Positions 7,805 to 17,080 of a stretch of 38,300 nucleotides of DNA are shown here, in pieces. The position numbers and the translations under genes were made by a program. The first letter of the stretch is position 1. Every line of letters starts with the position of its first letter. The DNA is taken from positions 1-38,300 of the forward strand of contig JAEWOH010000044.1 in assembly GCA_023460955.1 (NCBI GenBank), given 5' to 3'. A model generated the notes under the pieces. That model was not told the DNA's origin and made no database searches. It worked only from the letters and a program-made list of their open reading frames with translations. This DNA comes from Bacillota bacterium. GTDB lineage: Bacteria; Bacillota; Clostridia; Acetivibrionales; DSM-1351.

Positions 7805-8020
7805 ATGATACAGATTAAACCGGGAAAGTACAGACACTTTAAAGGAAATGAATACCTGGTGCTTTATACCGCAAGGCATAGTGAAACCCTTGAAGAAATG
7901 GTGGTTTATCAGGCGCTTTATGGAGAAAGGGCAATATGGGTAAGACCTGCAGCTATGTGGAACGAAATTATTGAAAGAGATGGCCTGACCTTCAGGCGTT
8001 TTGAATATATTGGGGAGTAA
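7805..8020 (+). CDS. DUF1653 protein
   Basis: A 71-residue protein made up of one DUF1653 domain: KPGKYRHFKGNEYLVLY, then a helix and VVYQALYGERAIWVRP, ending RRFEYIG. The role of the domain is unknown; it is a small beta-rich unit found alone or fused to hydrolases. The GAGGGG ribosome site lies before ATG 7805. It is the first of three closely packed genes (with LUD and YlxP), though the three have no obvious shared function. Confidence 0.85.
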   Translation: MIQIKPGKYRHFKGNEYLVLYTARHSETLEEMVVYQALYGERAIWVRPAAMWNEIIERDGLTFRRFEYIGE

Positions 8021-8039
8021 ACAAAGGAGTGGGGATTAT

Positions 8040-8714
8040 ATGGATGCAAATACAAAGGCAATTATAGACAAAAGAATCAGTAAAACATTAAAAAATCTAG
8101 AGAAAAACAATATTTATGCCTGCTATGTAGAAAACAAAGCCGAAGCAGTGCAGAAGGTACAAGAGCTGCTTAAGGATGGGGATACTATTGGAGTTGGCGG
8201 TGCCATGACGCTGTTTGAAAGCGGTGTAATAGATCTGCTGCGTTCAGGGAAATATAAATTTCTGGACAGATATGAAAAAGGACTTTCTCAGGAGCAGATT
8301 GATAAGATATTCAGGGACTCTTTTTTTGCAGATGCCTATATCTGCAGCTCGAATGCAATAACTGAAAATGGGGAATTATATAATGTCGACGGATATTCAA
8401 ACAGAGTTGCTGCAATCTGCTTCGGACCTAAATCGGTTATCATTGTGGCTGGCTATAATAAACTGGTTAAAAATATAAATGAGGCCATAAACAGAGTAAA
8501 GATTACAGCAGCCCCCGCAAACAGTACCAGACTTTCCTGTCCAACCTACTGTAAGGAAAAGGGTGAATGCATGTCCTTTAACGGGGATGCGTCCGATATG
8601 ACAGCCGGCTGCTCAGGCCAGGGGAGAATTTGTTGTAATTATGTAGTATCTGCCTATCAGAGACAAAAGGACCGTATAAAAGTAATACTTGTTGGAGAGG
8701 AATTGGGTTATTAA
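8040..8714 (+). CDS. LUD-domain protein (DUF162, LutC/YkgG-like)
   Basis: A 224-residue LUD-domain protein. The fold's phosphate/nucleotide-type loop GVGGAMT is at 51-57, followed by the long central region with DAYICSSNAITENGEL and GPKSVIIVAGYNKL. Unusual for simple LutC, the C-terminus holds six cysteines (about 167, 171, 177, 191, 198, 199), which could bind a metal or an iron-sulfur cluster. ATG 8040 has AAAGGAG about 10 bases upstream; the ORF extends further upstream but overlaps the DUF1653 gene. LutB and LutA are absent, so lactate use cannot be inferred. Confidence 0.8.
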   Translation: MDANTKAIIDKRISKTLKNLEKNNIYACYVENKAEAVQKVQELLKDGDTIGVGGAMTLFESGVIDLLRSGKYKFLDRYEKGLSQEQIDKIFRDSFFADAYICSSNAITENGELYNVDGYSNRVAAICFGPKSVIIVAGYNKLVKNINEAINRVKITAAPANSTRLSCPTYCKEKGECMSFNGDASDMTAGCSGQGRICCNYVVSAYQRQKDRIKVILVGEELGY

Positions 8715-8995
8715 TGGTAGTTTCATCATTGACTGTAAAACTATATGCGCCAACCTGTCATTCCCTGAAGGATAAAAGAATGATTGTGAAGAGTTTGGTA
8801 CAAAGAGTGAGAAATAAATTTAACGTCTCAATAGCAGAGGTTGATGAACAGGATTATTACCAAACCATTGTTATAGGCGCTGCCTGCGTTTCGGATAGCA
8901 GGACGCAGGCAAACGCCGTATTGGATGAGGTTATGCGATTTATAGAGGAGAATACTGAAGCGGAGATTGTTGATTACCTATATGAAGAACGATAA
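8714..8995 (+). CDS. ylxP: YlxP-like DUF503 protein
   Basis: A 93-residue DUF503 protein. The family pattern is clear: a short strand (SLTVKLYAP), the conserved SLKDKRMIVKSLVQRVRNKFNVSIAEV, and a C-terminal DEVMRFIE helix. In Bacillus ylxP lies in the nusA-infB-rbfA region and may be linked to ribosome or RNA work; here it is outside that cluster. Its ATG overlaps the stop of the LUD gene by one base (TAATG), so translation is coupled. Confidence 0.85.
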   Translation: MVVSSLTVKLYAPTCHSLKDKRMIVKSLVQRVRNKFNVSIAEVDEQDYYQTIVIGAACVSDSRTQANAVLDEVMRFIEENTEAEIVDYLYEER

Positions 8996-9027
8996 TAAAC
9001 AAATTATTTAATTTACCTTATGAGTAT

Positions 9028-9765
9028 TTAAGTGCTTTTCATCTGTTTTTTGACATTAGAAGCAACATCGGGGTGGTTTGTAATAATGGCGTTAACGCCT
9101 TCTTTATACATCCAAGTCATGTGCTCGGCTGAATTAACCGTCCAAGGGTTAACAAGAATTCCGTTTTGCCTGCACTTCGCCATAGTTTCTGGAACTGCAA
9201 GAGTATAATAAAAGGGGTGAAGAGCTTCGGCCTTTAGATGCTCGGCATAAATATGAGGATCTACCATTGCTTCAGTATATAAAAGACCAATAGGAAGGGT
9301 TTTGTCGAGCTGCTTTATATGCATTAAACTGTAATGATTAAAGGAGGAGTACATTACCCTTTTTTTCATTCCCATCTTCGATACCAAAGAGGTTACCTTT
9401 TCTTCTATTCCTTCATATACAACTATTCCGGATTTAATTTCAATATTAATTGTCATCTTTGTACTTTTTACATAATGCAGAACTTCCTCAAGAGTAGGAA
9501 TTCTTACGTTTTTATAATCAGGCAGGCCATTGGAAAAATCATAAGTAAGCAGTTCTTTCAGGGTCATATCAATAATACGTCCCTTTCCGTTTGAACACCT
9601 GTCGATGGTTTCATCATGAGCAACCACCAAATGATTGTCCTTAGTCAAATGAATATCCAGCTCAATACCGTCTGCCTGCTGGTGATTTGCAAGTTTAAAC
9701 GCCTCCATTGTATTTTCCGGCGCATAAGCTGAAGCACCGCGATGTGCCCAGATTAAAGTATCCAT
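9028..9765 (-). CDS. Glycerophosphodiester phosphodiesterase (UgpQ type)
   Basis: A 245-residue cytosolic GDPD that splits glycerophosphodiesters into sn-glycerol 3-phosphate and an alcohol. The active site is visible: HRGASAYAPEN at 8-18 (catalytic His8, Arg9), GIELDIHLTKD with metal ligands Glu35 and Asp37, and VVAHDETIDR with the second His at 50. There is no signal peptide. AAGGAGG lies 7 bases before the ATG. It diverges from msrAB across a strong palindrome. Confidence 0.92.
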   Translation of the reverse strand: MDTLIWAHRGASAYAPENTMEAFKLANHQQADGIELDIHLTKDNHLVVAHDETIDRCSNGKGRIIDMTLKELLTYDFSNGLPDYKNVRIPTLEEVLHYVKSTKMTINIEIKSGIVVYEGIEEKVTSLVSKMGMKKRVMYSSFNHYSLMHIKQLDKTLPIGLLYTEAMVDPHIYAEHLKAEALHPFYYTLAVPETMAKCRQNGILVNPWTVNSAEHMTWMYKEGVNAIITNHPDVASNVKKQMKST

Positions 9766-9817
9766 GTTTATCCTCCTTACCGTTTATATACAATATAATA
9801 TCACAGCAAATAATAGA

Positions 9818-9854
9818 ATATATCTCAAATAATTGTTAATTATTTGAGATATAT
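9818..9854. repeat. 37-bp perfect palindrome between ugpQ-like gene and msrAB
   Basis: Two 17-base arms (ATATATCTCAAATAATT and its complement) flank GTT. The element lies in the divergent promoter region. A possible msrAB promoter (TTTGAG at 9843, TATAGT at 9865, 16-base spacing) has its -35 inside the right arm, so the palindrome could serve as an operator. It has no T-run, so a terminator is unlikely. Confidence 0.7.
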
Positions 9855-9949
9855 ATAGGTAAACTATAGTATATTCGTGAAGGGTAGTTAATGGGGGTTT
9901 AAAAGCAAAAGATCAGGGTAATTATTACTTTAGAAAGGACGTGACGTTT

Positions 9950-10930
9950 ATGATAAATCCAAAAAACAGGTTTTCAGAAATATGGTTAGCGGGTGGCTGT
10001 TTCTGGGGCGTCGAAGCTTTTATGAAACTTGTCCCCGGAGTTGTCCAAACAGAAGTGGGATATGCAAATGGGAAAACAGAAAATCCAACCTATGAAGAGG
10101 TTTGCCGCAATGATACAGGTCATGCCGAGACTGTTTATATAAAATACAATCCTCATAGATTAAGTCTAAACAGACTTCTGGACTACTTTTTCAAAATAAT
10201 AGATCCGACTCTTCTGAACAGGCAGGGACATGATATAGGTAAACAATACCGGACTGGAATATATTATAAAAACCTTGCAAATAAGAGAATAATTGAAGAA
10301 TACATTAGAAAAAAGCAGGATGAGTTTTCGAGAAAAATATTGACCGAGGTTCTTCCGCTGGAAAATTTCTATAAGGGAGAGGAATATCATCAGGCGTATC
10401 TTGATAAAAATCCCAATGGATACTGCCATATTGATTTTGAACTGATTAACAGCCTTAAAAGGGAAGCGCCTGTGAAGGTTAACCCTGACATATACACAAA
10501 AGCCGAGGAGGCTCAATTAAAACAGATGCTGAGCGGTGAACAATATGAGGTTACTCAGAATAAGGCCACTGAACCGGCTTTTGCTAACGAGTTCTGGGAC
10601 AATCACGATAAAGGTATATATGTGGATATCGCTACAGGAGAGCCATTGTTTGCCTCAACCGACAAGTTTGATTCCGGTTGCGGTTGGCCCAGCTTTACCA
10701 GACCCATTGATGATGAAACAATAGAATATCATGAAGATAAGAGTTATGGTATGTACAGGACAGAAGTTACCAGCAGGGTAGGGAAAAGCCATCTGGGACA
10801 TATATTTGAAGATGGACCCGCTGAAGAGGGTGGCTTGAGATATTGCATCAACAGTGCCTCCTTGAAGTTTATACCTCTTGAGGATATGAAAGAAAAGGGT
10901 TACGGAGAATACATCAAACTGGTTAAATAA
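9950..10930 (+). CDS. msrAB: Fused methionine sulfoxide reductase MsrA-MsrB
   Basis: A 326-residue bifunctional repair enzyme that reduces methionine S- and R-sulfoxides in oxidised proteins. The MsrA domain comes first (about 8-165) with the catalytic GGCFWG, Cys17. The MsrB domain (about 183-310) carries CGWPSF and the catalytic Cys in RYCINSASLKF (about 299). The MsrB zinc cysteines are missing: the expected CxxC sites read GIYVDIATGEP and VGKSHLGH, so this is the zinc-free form. ATG 9950 has AAAGGA 10 bases upstream; the upstream GTG at 9941 is too close to that site. No signal peptide, so cytosolic. Confidence 0.93.
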   Translation: MINPKNRFSEIWLAGGCFWGVEAFMKLVPGVVQTEVGYANGKTENPTYEEVCRNDTGHAETVYIKYNPHRLSLNRLLDYFFKIIDPTLLNRQGHDIGKQYRTGIYYKNLANKRIIEEYIRKKQDEFSRKILTEVLPLENFYKGEEYHQAYLDKNPNGYCHIDFELINSLKREAPVKVNPDIYTKAEEAQLKQMLSGEQYEVTQNKATEPAFANEFWDNHDKGIYVDIATGEPLFASTDKFDSGCGWPSFTRPIDDETIEYHEDKSYGMYRTEVTSRVGKSHLGHIFEDGPAEEGGLRYCINSASLKFIPLEDMKEKGYGEYIKLVK

Positions 10931-10965
10931 AGATTGAAAGAACCTGCGTAGATTAGAAAGTAATC

Positions 10966-11013
10966 AAAAAAAGAACTACCCGAAGAGTAATTCTCCCGGG
11001 AAGTTCTTTTTTT
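10966..11013. terminator. Bidirectional terminator between msrAB and htrA
   Basis: AAAGAACT-A-CCCG pairs with CGGG-A-AGTTCTTT around a 12-base loop, with a T-run after it on the plus strand and an A-run before it. It can stop msrAB from the left and htrA from the right. Confidence 0.85.
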
Positions 11014-11057
11014 ATGGGGTTATATATTAAGAAAGAATGGTATTACATATGAAATAT

Positions 11058-12377
11058 CTATTTATCTTCTGTAAAAGTAATTTTTAAGGCTACCTGCTTA
11101 CCTTCTCTTGATACAACCACACTGACGGTATCACCAGCTTTGTGCTTCTTTTTTACAGCATCAAGATCAGACATGGAAGATATTTTTGTTCCGTCCAGAG
11201 ATATCAGAACATCACCCTTCTTTATTCCGGCGGCTTCTGCAGCTCCACCCTGAACTACCTCCGAAATGTATATGCCTACCGGCAGATCGTACATTCTTGA
11301 AATCTCTTCTGTAACCTCCTGAGCTGAAATACCCATTAAAGGTTTACCTTTAACATATCCATACGTTTTTAACTGGTCAATGATTGGCTTGGCAGTATTC
11401 ATTGGTATGGCAAAGCCAAGCCCCTCAACGCCGTTAACAGATATTTTAGCTGAGTTAATTCCAATTACCTGCCCTTTTCTGTTAACTAGTGCACCACCAC
11501 TGTTACCCGGGTTTATTGCTGCATCGGTCTGAATAAGGGTCATACTGTTATCTCCTGTGCTCAGTTGTCTGTTAAGGGCACTGATTACACCAAAGGTTAC
11601 TGATCCCGCAAACTCCATTCCCAGAGGATTACCGATAGCAACAGCGGGGTCTCCTACTTCTATCTCTGAGGAGTCACCTAATTCAGCTGCAGGTAAGCCG
11701 GTCAGATCAATTTTAATTACTGCCAGGTCATTGTCACTGTCTCCGCCTATAAACTTTGCCTTTGCTTCCCTCTTGTCGGGAAGATAAACAGTGAGAGTAG
11801 TATTTGCTCCATTTTTAGGGTCAGCATATTGAACAACATGATAATTTGTGATTATATAACCGTCAGATGTAAAGATAATACCAGATCCTTCAGAATCAGA
11901 AGTTGAGGATCTCGAACCGTAAAACATGGACTGCCTGGTATTCTTAACTGACATTTTTATTCCAACTATAGATGGACCAACCTTCTTTGCAATCTGTGCT
12001 ACGGTAAGATCTCCGGAAGTTGTACTTAAAAGGGTAGCGGCTTTCATATCTCCGGTATCAGCTGAAAGTTTAGCCGTAGAAGAGCCGTAGGAAGTTGTAG
12101 TTTGAGCAGTCGTTTTTTTAAGTAAGTTTACCTGATTATCCAGCTGCTTTGTAAATTTTGTGTACAATGCACCTCCCACAACAAAACTTGTTACAAGAGA
12201 GGTTACCAAAACCAGTGATAAGTAAGTAATAAATCTGCCGCCTCTTTTTTTTGCAGGCTTTATGAATATTTCTTTATAGCTGTTCTGATTATCGTAATTG
12301 GGGTTTGCATTGTAGTTATAGTTATAGCTGCCTTGGTTTTGGTTATGAGCTTCGTCATTGTTAAAAAAGTTATTCAT
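11058..12377 (-). CDS. htrA: HtrA/DegP-type membrane-anchored serine protease
   Basis: A 439-residue quality-control protease acting outside the membrane. An Asn/Tyr-rich cytosolic N-terminus is followed by one helix at 49-71 (signal anchor), a trypsin-like domain with His180 (TNYHVV), Asp217 (DNDLAVIK) and Ser293 (GNSGGALV), and one PDZ domain at about 345-435. A Ser/Thr-rich linker lies between the helix and the protease. AGGAGG is placed well before the ATG. Single-PDZ HtrA is normal for Firmicutes, where it responds to envelope stress; no regulator lies beside it here. Confidence 0.92.
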   Translation of the reverse strand: MNNFFNNDEAHNQNQGSYNYNYNANPNYDNQNSYKEIFIKPAKKRGGRFITYLSLVLVTSLVTSFVVGGALYTKFTKQLDNQVNLLKKTTAQTTTSYGSSTAKLSADTGDMKAATLLSTTSGDLTVAQIAKKVGPSIVGIKMSVKNTRQSMFYGSRSSTSDSEGSGIIFTSDGYIITNYHVVQYADPKNGANTTLTVYLPDKREAKAKFIGGDSDNDLAVIKIDLTGLPAAELGDSSEIEVGDPAVAIGNPLGMEFAGSVTFGVISALNRQLSTGDNSMTLIQTDAAINPGNSGGALVNRKGQVIGINSAKISVNGVEGLGFAIPMNTAKPIIDQLKTYGYVKGKPLMGISAQEVTEEISRMYDLPVGIYISEVVQGGAAEAAGIKKGDVLISLDGTKISSMSDLDAVKKKHKAGDTVSVVVSREGKQVALKITFTEDK

Positions 12378-12513
12378 ATAAAATCCTCCTATCTTCAGAC
12401 ACTAAATTAATTTATGCTTATATAATAAATTGAAATTATGTACTTTTTACGAAGAAAGAGTGAATAATTTGTGATAAAATTTAGAACATTTTGTTAACAA
12501 AACTATAGATAAT

Positions 12514-12540
12514 AAAAAAGACAGGTAATTATCACCTGCC
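12514..12540 (-). terminator. Terminator of the small gene at 12541
   Basis: On the minus strand CAGGTGATAATTACCTG forms a short stem with a T-run (TTTTTT) directly after it. It starts at the stop codon of the 12541-12786 gene. Confidence 0.7.
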
Positions 12541-12786
12541 TTAGGCTTCTTTTTTAAATTCACCTGTTTTAGGATAATATCTTTCGTTAACAAAGGTAAA
12601 ATCACAGGGTATTTCTTCACTGAAAATTTCAAATAAAGATTTGCTTGCATTTTCATCTACTTCGATAAGTACATGTTCTTCAAGCACTGCAATCACTTTA
12701 CCGTAACCTATAAACTTATCGTCTCGGGTAATTGCTATCTTATCATTCTGAAGAATAAATTCCTTCCTTTCACATTGAATTATCAT
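12541..12786 (-). CDS. Small conserved-looking protein of unknown function
   Basis: An 81-residue acidic protein with alternating hydrophobic/charged strands (EFILQNDKIAIT, GKVIAVLEEHVLIEVDE), suggesting a small beta-barrel. No signal peptide or membrane helix. ATG at 12786 has AGGTGA just upstream. The frame extends to a TTG at 12819, but that TTG has no ribosome site and sits right after a TATAAT (12822-12830 region), which is more likely the promoter. I do not recognise the family. It has its own terminator and so is a single-gene unit. Confidence 0.65.
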   Translation of the reverse strand: MIIQCERKEFILQNDKIAITRDDKFIGYGKVIAVLEEHVLIEVDENASKSLFEIFSEEIPCDFTFVNERYYPKTGEFKKEA

Positions 12787-13074
12787 AGGTTCACCTGGGG
12801 ATAATTTACTCACTTTCAAATTATAATAATTAAATAACGAAGAAGGAAAGAATAATTGCTGTTAAGAAAGTGGCATTATTATTTATACCCCTGAGACAGA
12901 TGCTTTATACTAACTTATAGCACTAATGACAACAAAAATATTAAAACCACCTACCATAAATTCAGCTGGTAGTTATATAATAAATTAAATGAAACATCGA
13001 CACTTGTCCAACAGAAGGTCATGACAATTCATTATTTACCTTTGAAAATAGAGTATTAGGCGGAGGATTTATTT

Positions 13075-13776
13075 ATGGGGTTCGTAGAATTCAAGGATGT
13101 CTATAAAAGATATAAAATGGGTGAAGTTACGATAAGTGCAGCAAACGGTATTAATTTTGAAATAAACAAAGGAGAGTTTGTAGTTATAGTGGGACCAAGC
13201 GGTGCGGGTAAAACCACTGTTCTGAATATGCTGGGAGGTATGGATTCCTGCGATGAGGGACAAATATTAGTTGACGGACAAAAAATAAACGAATACAAGC
13301 AAAAGCAGCTTATAACCTATAGAAGGTATGACATTGGGTTTGTATTTCAATTCTATAACCTGATTCAGAATCTTACCGCAAAAGAAAATGTTGAGCTTGC
13401 CTCACAGATTTGCAAGGAGCCGCTTGATGCAGAAAAAATCCTTACAGAGGTTGGTCTTGGGGAAAGACTGTACAACTTTCCGGCTCAGCTTTCCGGCGGG
13501 GAGCAGCAGCGGGTAGCCATTGCAAGAGCATTGGCAAAGAAGCCGAAACTGCTGCTTTGTGATGAGCCTACAGGGGCTCTGGACTACACCACGGGGAAAA
13601 GTATTTTGAAGCTGCTGCAGGATACCTGCAGACAAAACGGAATGACAGTAATAGTAATAACGCATAACCTGGCTATTGCCCCCATGGCGGATAGAGTTAT
13701 CAAAATAAAAAACAGCAGAGTGGACAGTGTCATCTTGAATGAACATCCTGTAAATGTTGAAAGTATTGAGTGGTAG
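13075..13776 (+). CDS. ABC transporter ATPase (MacB/LolD type)
   Basis: A 233-residue ATPase of the lipoprotein/macrolide/peptide-export class that works with FtsX-type permeases. Walker A is GPSGAGKTT at 40-48, the Q-loop is near Gln92 (FQFYNL), the signature is LSGGEQQ at 139-145, Walker B is LLLCDEPTGALD, and the H-loop is VITHN. GGAGG precedes ATG 13075. It is followed by the large permease gene, forming a two-gene operon that ends at the terminator at 16907. The substrate is unknown. Confidence 0.93.
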   Translation: MGFVEFKDVYKRYKMGEVTISAANGINFEINKGEFVVIVGPSGAGKTTVLNMLGGMDSCDEGQILVDGQKINEYKQKQLITYRRYDIGFVFQFYNLIQNLTAKENVELASQICKEPLDAEKILTEVGLGERLYNFPAQLSGGEQQRVAIARALAKKPKLLLCDEPTGALDYTTGKSILKLLQDTCRQNGMTVIVITHNLAIAPMADRVIKIKNSRVDSVILNEHPVNVESIEW

Positions 13777-13833
13777 AGAATAAGAGGTTTTGTTACTATT
13801 AAAGGCGCCATGCGCATTGACGAGGGATTTATA

Positions 13834-16800
13834 ATGAAAAATGCTCACTTAAAGGATACATTCAGAGAATTATGGAAAACAAGAAGCAGATTTATAGCAA
13901 TATTTGCAATAATTGCCTTGGGGACAGGTTTTTTTGCCGGAGTTAAAGTAACCTGCCCGGATATGCAGCTGACTGCTGACCAATACTTTAAAGACTACAG
14001 GCTGATGGATATCAGATTGGTGTCTACATACGGTTTTAACCGGGAGGATCTGGAGAGTGTACAAAAATTAAAAGATATACGAGAAGTAATGCCTTCCTAT
14101 ACTCTGGATGCAATAGTTAAAACTGATAAAGAGGATAAGGTTGCAACGATTCACTCTCTGCCGCTTGAAAAGGTTAATGGTAGTAGCAGCGGATATCTTA
14201 ACAGATTTATGGTTGTAGAAGGAAGACTCCCGGAGAAACCTGGTGAATGTGCTATTGAAAAAGGTAAACTAGGAGGACTGAATACTGGAATCGGAGAGAG
14301 TATTACTCTGGAATCGGGCAAAGAAGACAAGCCTATAAATGAATACCTTAAGCGCTCTACTTTCAAGGTTGTAGGTTATGTACAGTCACCCTACTATCTT
14401 ACTTTTGAAAAAGGAACCTCATCACTTGGGAATGGAACAGTAGCCATGTATGCCGTCATTCCTGAAGAGGATTTTAATATGGAGGTTTACACAGATATTA
14501 ATCTGACCCTTGAAAACACTGGTAAGCTTTCAGCTTTCAGTGAGGAGTACAAGGAAGCTGTTACAAAAGGGAAGGATGAACTGAAGGAAATTGCCGAAAA
14601 CAGAGAAGCCCAGCGTTACACTGAAGTGTATGACGAGGCTAGTGATAAGCTCCAAGAATCAAAAAAAGAATTGGCAAAGGGCGAAGCAGAACAAAAGCAA
14701 AAACTGTCCGAAGCGTTGGAAAAACTGGATAAAGCTCAGCAGGATATCAACGAGGGGAAGCTTGAGCTGGAAAAACAGAAAGCGTTATATAATAAAAAAA
14801 TTTCCTCTGCTCAGATTGAAATAGCAAATGCTGAAAAACAACTTCTAGACAGTGAAAATAAATATTCCGAGCAGGTTAAGCTTTTTGAGCAGAATAAGGC
14901 CTTCCTGCCGATAGAACAGGCACAAGCAACCGAAGCTGTCCTGAAAAAGACGAGATTGCAGCTGGACACTGCAGTAAAGCAGCTATCGAGCAAAAAGGAA
15001 CTCTTTCAAATGTCCAAAAAAGAAGGAGCTGCTAAACTTGATAAAGCAGCGCAGGAGTTGGAAGCTGCCCAGAAGGAATTGAATAACGGGCGCGCCGAAT
15101 ATGAAAAGCGAAAAACAGAGGCTGATGAGAAACTTAATGCTGCCAGGCACAAAATAGCCGAAGCAGAACAAAAAGTAAATGATATAAAGAAACCAAAGTG
15201 GTATATAATGGACCGGAATAATAATCCGGGTTATAGCTCTTATGCTGAAGACACCAAAAGGGTTGATGCGATTGCAGGTGTTTTTCCGGTATTTTTCTTT
15301 GCTGTTGCCGCTTTTGTCTGCCTGACTACAATGACTCGCCTTGTAGAGGAGCAAAGGACACAGATAGGTACTCTTAAGGCTTTGGGATATGGCAATTTTG
15401 CAATAGCTTCCAAGTATCTTGTTTACGCTGCTATTGCAAGTGTTTTTGGCAGTCTGGTGGGCTTAACTATCGGGCTTAAGCTGTTTCCGTTTATAATAGC
15501 GAATGCCTACGGTATGCTTTACCGGCTGCCCCCAACAATAATGCCGCTCAGACTGGATTATATTATATGGATAACGCTGGGGGCACTGGTCTGTACATCC
15601 CTCGCAGTATATCTGGCTTGCTACAAGGAATTAATGGAGCAGCCTTCGGCGCTGATGAGACCCAAGGCTCCTAAAATGGGAAAGAGAGTACTGCTGGAAA
15701 GGGTCAGTTTTATATGGAACAGACTTAGCTTTTTCAGCAAGGTTACTGTCAGAAACCTGTTCAGATATAAAAAGCGACTATTCATGACACTGCTGGGTGT
15801 AGCAGGCTGTACCTCACTAATGCTGGCCGGTTTTGGAATCAGGGACGCCATATCAAGCATAGTACCAAAACAGTACGGAGAGGTATTTAAGTATAATACC
15901 ATGGTCATTTTGGATGATAACGCAAATCAGCAGGATAAAAATAAGGTGTTGGAGCTTCTGAACCGGGATACTAATATTAAAGAGCTGTTCAATGTAAGGA
16001 TAAAGAATTATGAAGCCGGCTATCAGGGGGACTGGCAGAAAATTAATCTTATTGTGCCGGAAACTACTGAAGGCCTGGAAAAGTTTATTTCAGTTCACAA
16101 AATGGGGGATAAGAAACCGATAGAGCTGACGGATGAGGGAGTTATAATAGGAGAGAAGCTTTCAAAGGTACTACAGCTTAAAGTCGGTGACAGTATTACC
16201 ATCAAGGACGGAGACTTTAAAAATGTTGAGGTTAAAGTTGCGGGAGTTAATGAAAATTATGCATTGCATTATGTATATATTACAAAGTCACTGTACGAAC
16301 AGAAATTTGGTGAGAAGCCTGTTCTGAATGGAATTCTTCTTAAAATGAATGAGGTATCGGAGCAAGCAGACAATGAGATTGGTTCAAAGCTGGTGGACAA
16401 TAAGGCAGTGCTTCAGGTAAACTCCAACAGAACAAATCAAAAAACCTTTTCAGACATGGTGGGGAGTTTAAACAGTATTATATTTGTAATGATAATTTCG
16501 GCCGGAACTCTGGCGTTTGTGGTGTTATATAACCTCACAAACATTAATATCAACGAAAGAATACGTGAAATAGCCAGCATCAAAGTATTAGGCTTTTACG
16601 ATTTGGAAGTTTCTGAATATGTATTCAGAGAAAACATTATACTAACAATAATTAATGTCATTATAGGATTGTTGGGTGGAATTGTTCTGAACAGGTTTGT
16701 TCTGAATACGGCTGAAACAGATGTAGTTATGTTTGGAAGGGAGATTTATTGGTACAGTTATGTGATGGCAGCCTTGCTAACCGTTGCTTTTGCCCTTCTG

Positions 16801-16869
16801 GTCAATGTGGTTATGCACTTTAAACTTAAAAAGGTAAGTATGGTGGAATCGTTAAAATCTGTTGAGTAA
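13834..16869 (+). CDS. FtsX-type ABC permease with long extracytoplasmic coiled coil
   Basis: A 1011-residue permease, larger than a standard MacB (about 650). One helix at about 21-36 is followed by an extracytoplasmic domain, then a highly charged Lys/Glu/Ala/Gln stretch at about 250-455 predicted as coiled coil. An FtsX core (four helices near 470-620, with VEEQRTQIGTLKALGYG) follows, then a second FtsX half at the C-terminus (ININERIREIASIKVLGFYD). This duplicated two-FtsX layout is seen in Firmicute YtrF/YbjZ-like and cell-wall related transporters. ATG 13834 has GAGGGA 6 bases upstream; an upstream in-frame ATG at 13810 has a poorer site. It is paired with the ATPase gene 33-57 bases upstream. 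Confidence 0.9.
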   Translation: MKNAHLKDTFRELWKTRSRFIAIFAIIALGTGFFAGVKVTCPDMQLTADQYFKDYRLMDIRLVSTYGFNREDLESVQKLKDIREVMPSYTLDAIVKTDKEDKVATIHSLPLEKVNGSSSGYLNRFMVVEGRLPEKPGECAIEKGKLGGLNTGIGESITLESGKEDKPINEYLKRSTFKVVGYVQSPYYLTFEKGTSSLGNGTVAMYAVIPEEDFNMEVYTDINLTLENTGKLSAFSEEYKEAVTKGKDELKEIAENREAQRYTEVYDEASDKLQESKKELAKGEAEQKQKLSEALEKLDKAQQDINEGKLELEKQKALYNKKISSAQIEIANAEKQLLDSENKYSEQVKLFEQNKAFLPIEQAQATEAVLKKTRLQLDTAVKQLSSKKELFQMSKKEGAAKLDKAAQELEAAQKELNNGRAEYEKRKTEADEKLNAARHKIAEAEQKVNDIKKPKWYIMDRNNNPGYSSYAEDTKRVDAIAGVFPVFFFAVAAFVCLTTMTRLVEEQRTQIGTLKALGYGNFAIASKYLVYAAIASVFGSLVGLTIGLKLFPFIIANAYGMLYRLPPTIMPLRLDYIIWITLGALVCTSLAVYLACYKELMEQPSALMRPKAPKMGKRVLLERVSFIWNRLSFFSKVTVRNLFRYKKRLFMTLLGVAGCTSLMLAGFGIRDAISSIVPKQYGEVFKYNTMVILDDNANQQDKNKVLELLNRDTNIKELFNVRIKNYEAGYQGDWQKINLIVPETTEGLEKFISVHKMGDKKPIELTDEGVIIGEKLSKVLQLKVGDSITIKDGDFKNVEVKVAGVNENYALHYVYITKSLYEQKFGEKPVLNGILLKMNEVSEQADNEIGSKLVDNKAVLQVNSNRTNQKTFSDMVGSLNSIIFVMIISAGTLAFVVLYNLTNININERIREIASIKVLGFYDLEVSEYVFRENIILTIINVIIGLLGGIVLNRFVLNTAETDVVMFGREIYWYSYVMAALLTVAFALLVNVVMHFKLKKVSMVESLKSVE

Positions 16870-16906
16870 TTTCAAAACGTTGTAGAAGTAGAGGTCCGCG
16901 AAAAGC

Positions 16907-16940
16907 AAAAAGCCGTGCCTGGAAAGGGGCACGGCTTTTT
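16907..16940 (+). terminator. Terminator of the ABC operon
   Basis: AAAAAGCCGTGCC pairs perfectly with GGCACGGCTTTTT across an 8-base loop (13 bp), with U-run included in the arm. It follows the permease gene by 38 bases and can act from both sides. Confidence 0.92.
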
Positions 16941-16943
16941 GCC

Positions 16944-16989
16944 GGTGTTCAGGTTCAGTGAGATATAAACTTGATTTTAGCTGAACACC
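16944..16989. repeat. 9-bp inverted repeat beside the terminator
   Basis: GGTGTTCAG and CTGAACACC are separated by 28 bases, just after the ABC terminator and about 90 bases from the minus-strand gene end. A hairpin in the 3' region of that gene is possible; no T-run supports a terminator. Confidence 0.35.
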
Positions 16990-17080
16990 ACGCTTTTTAA
17001 GCGATTCACACACACATTATATATACAAGTGCTGGCACACTGTATAACATATTTAAGCAAACTGATCTTCTGGTAAAAAG

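Noticed and set aside
13402..13848. Minus-strand open frames opposite the ABC ATPase
   Set aside because: They lie fully within a gene that has all ABC motifs in the other strand and have no ribosome sites or recognisable domains.
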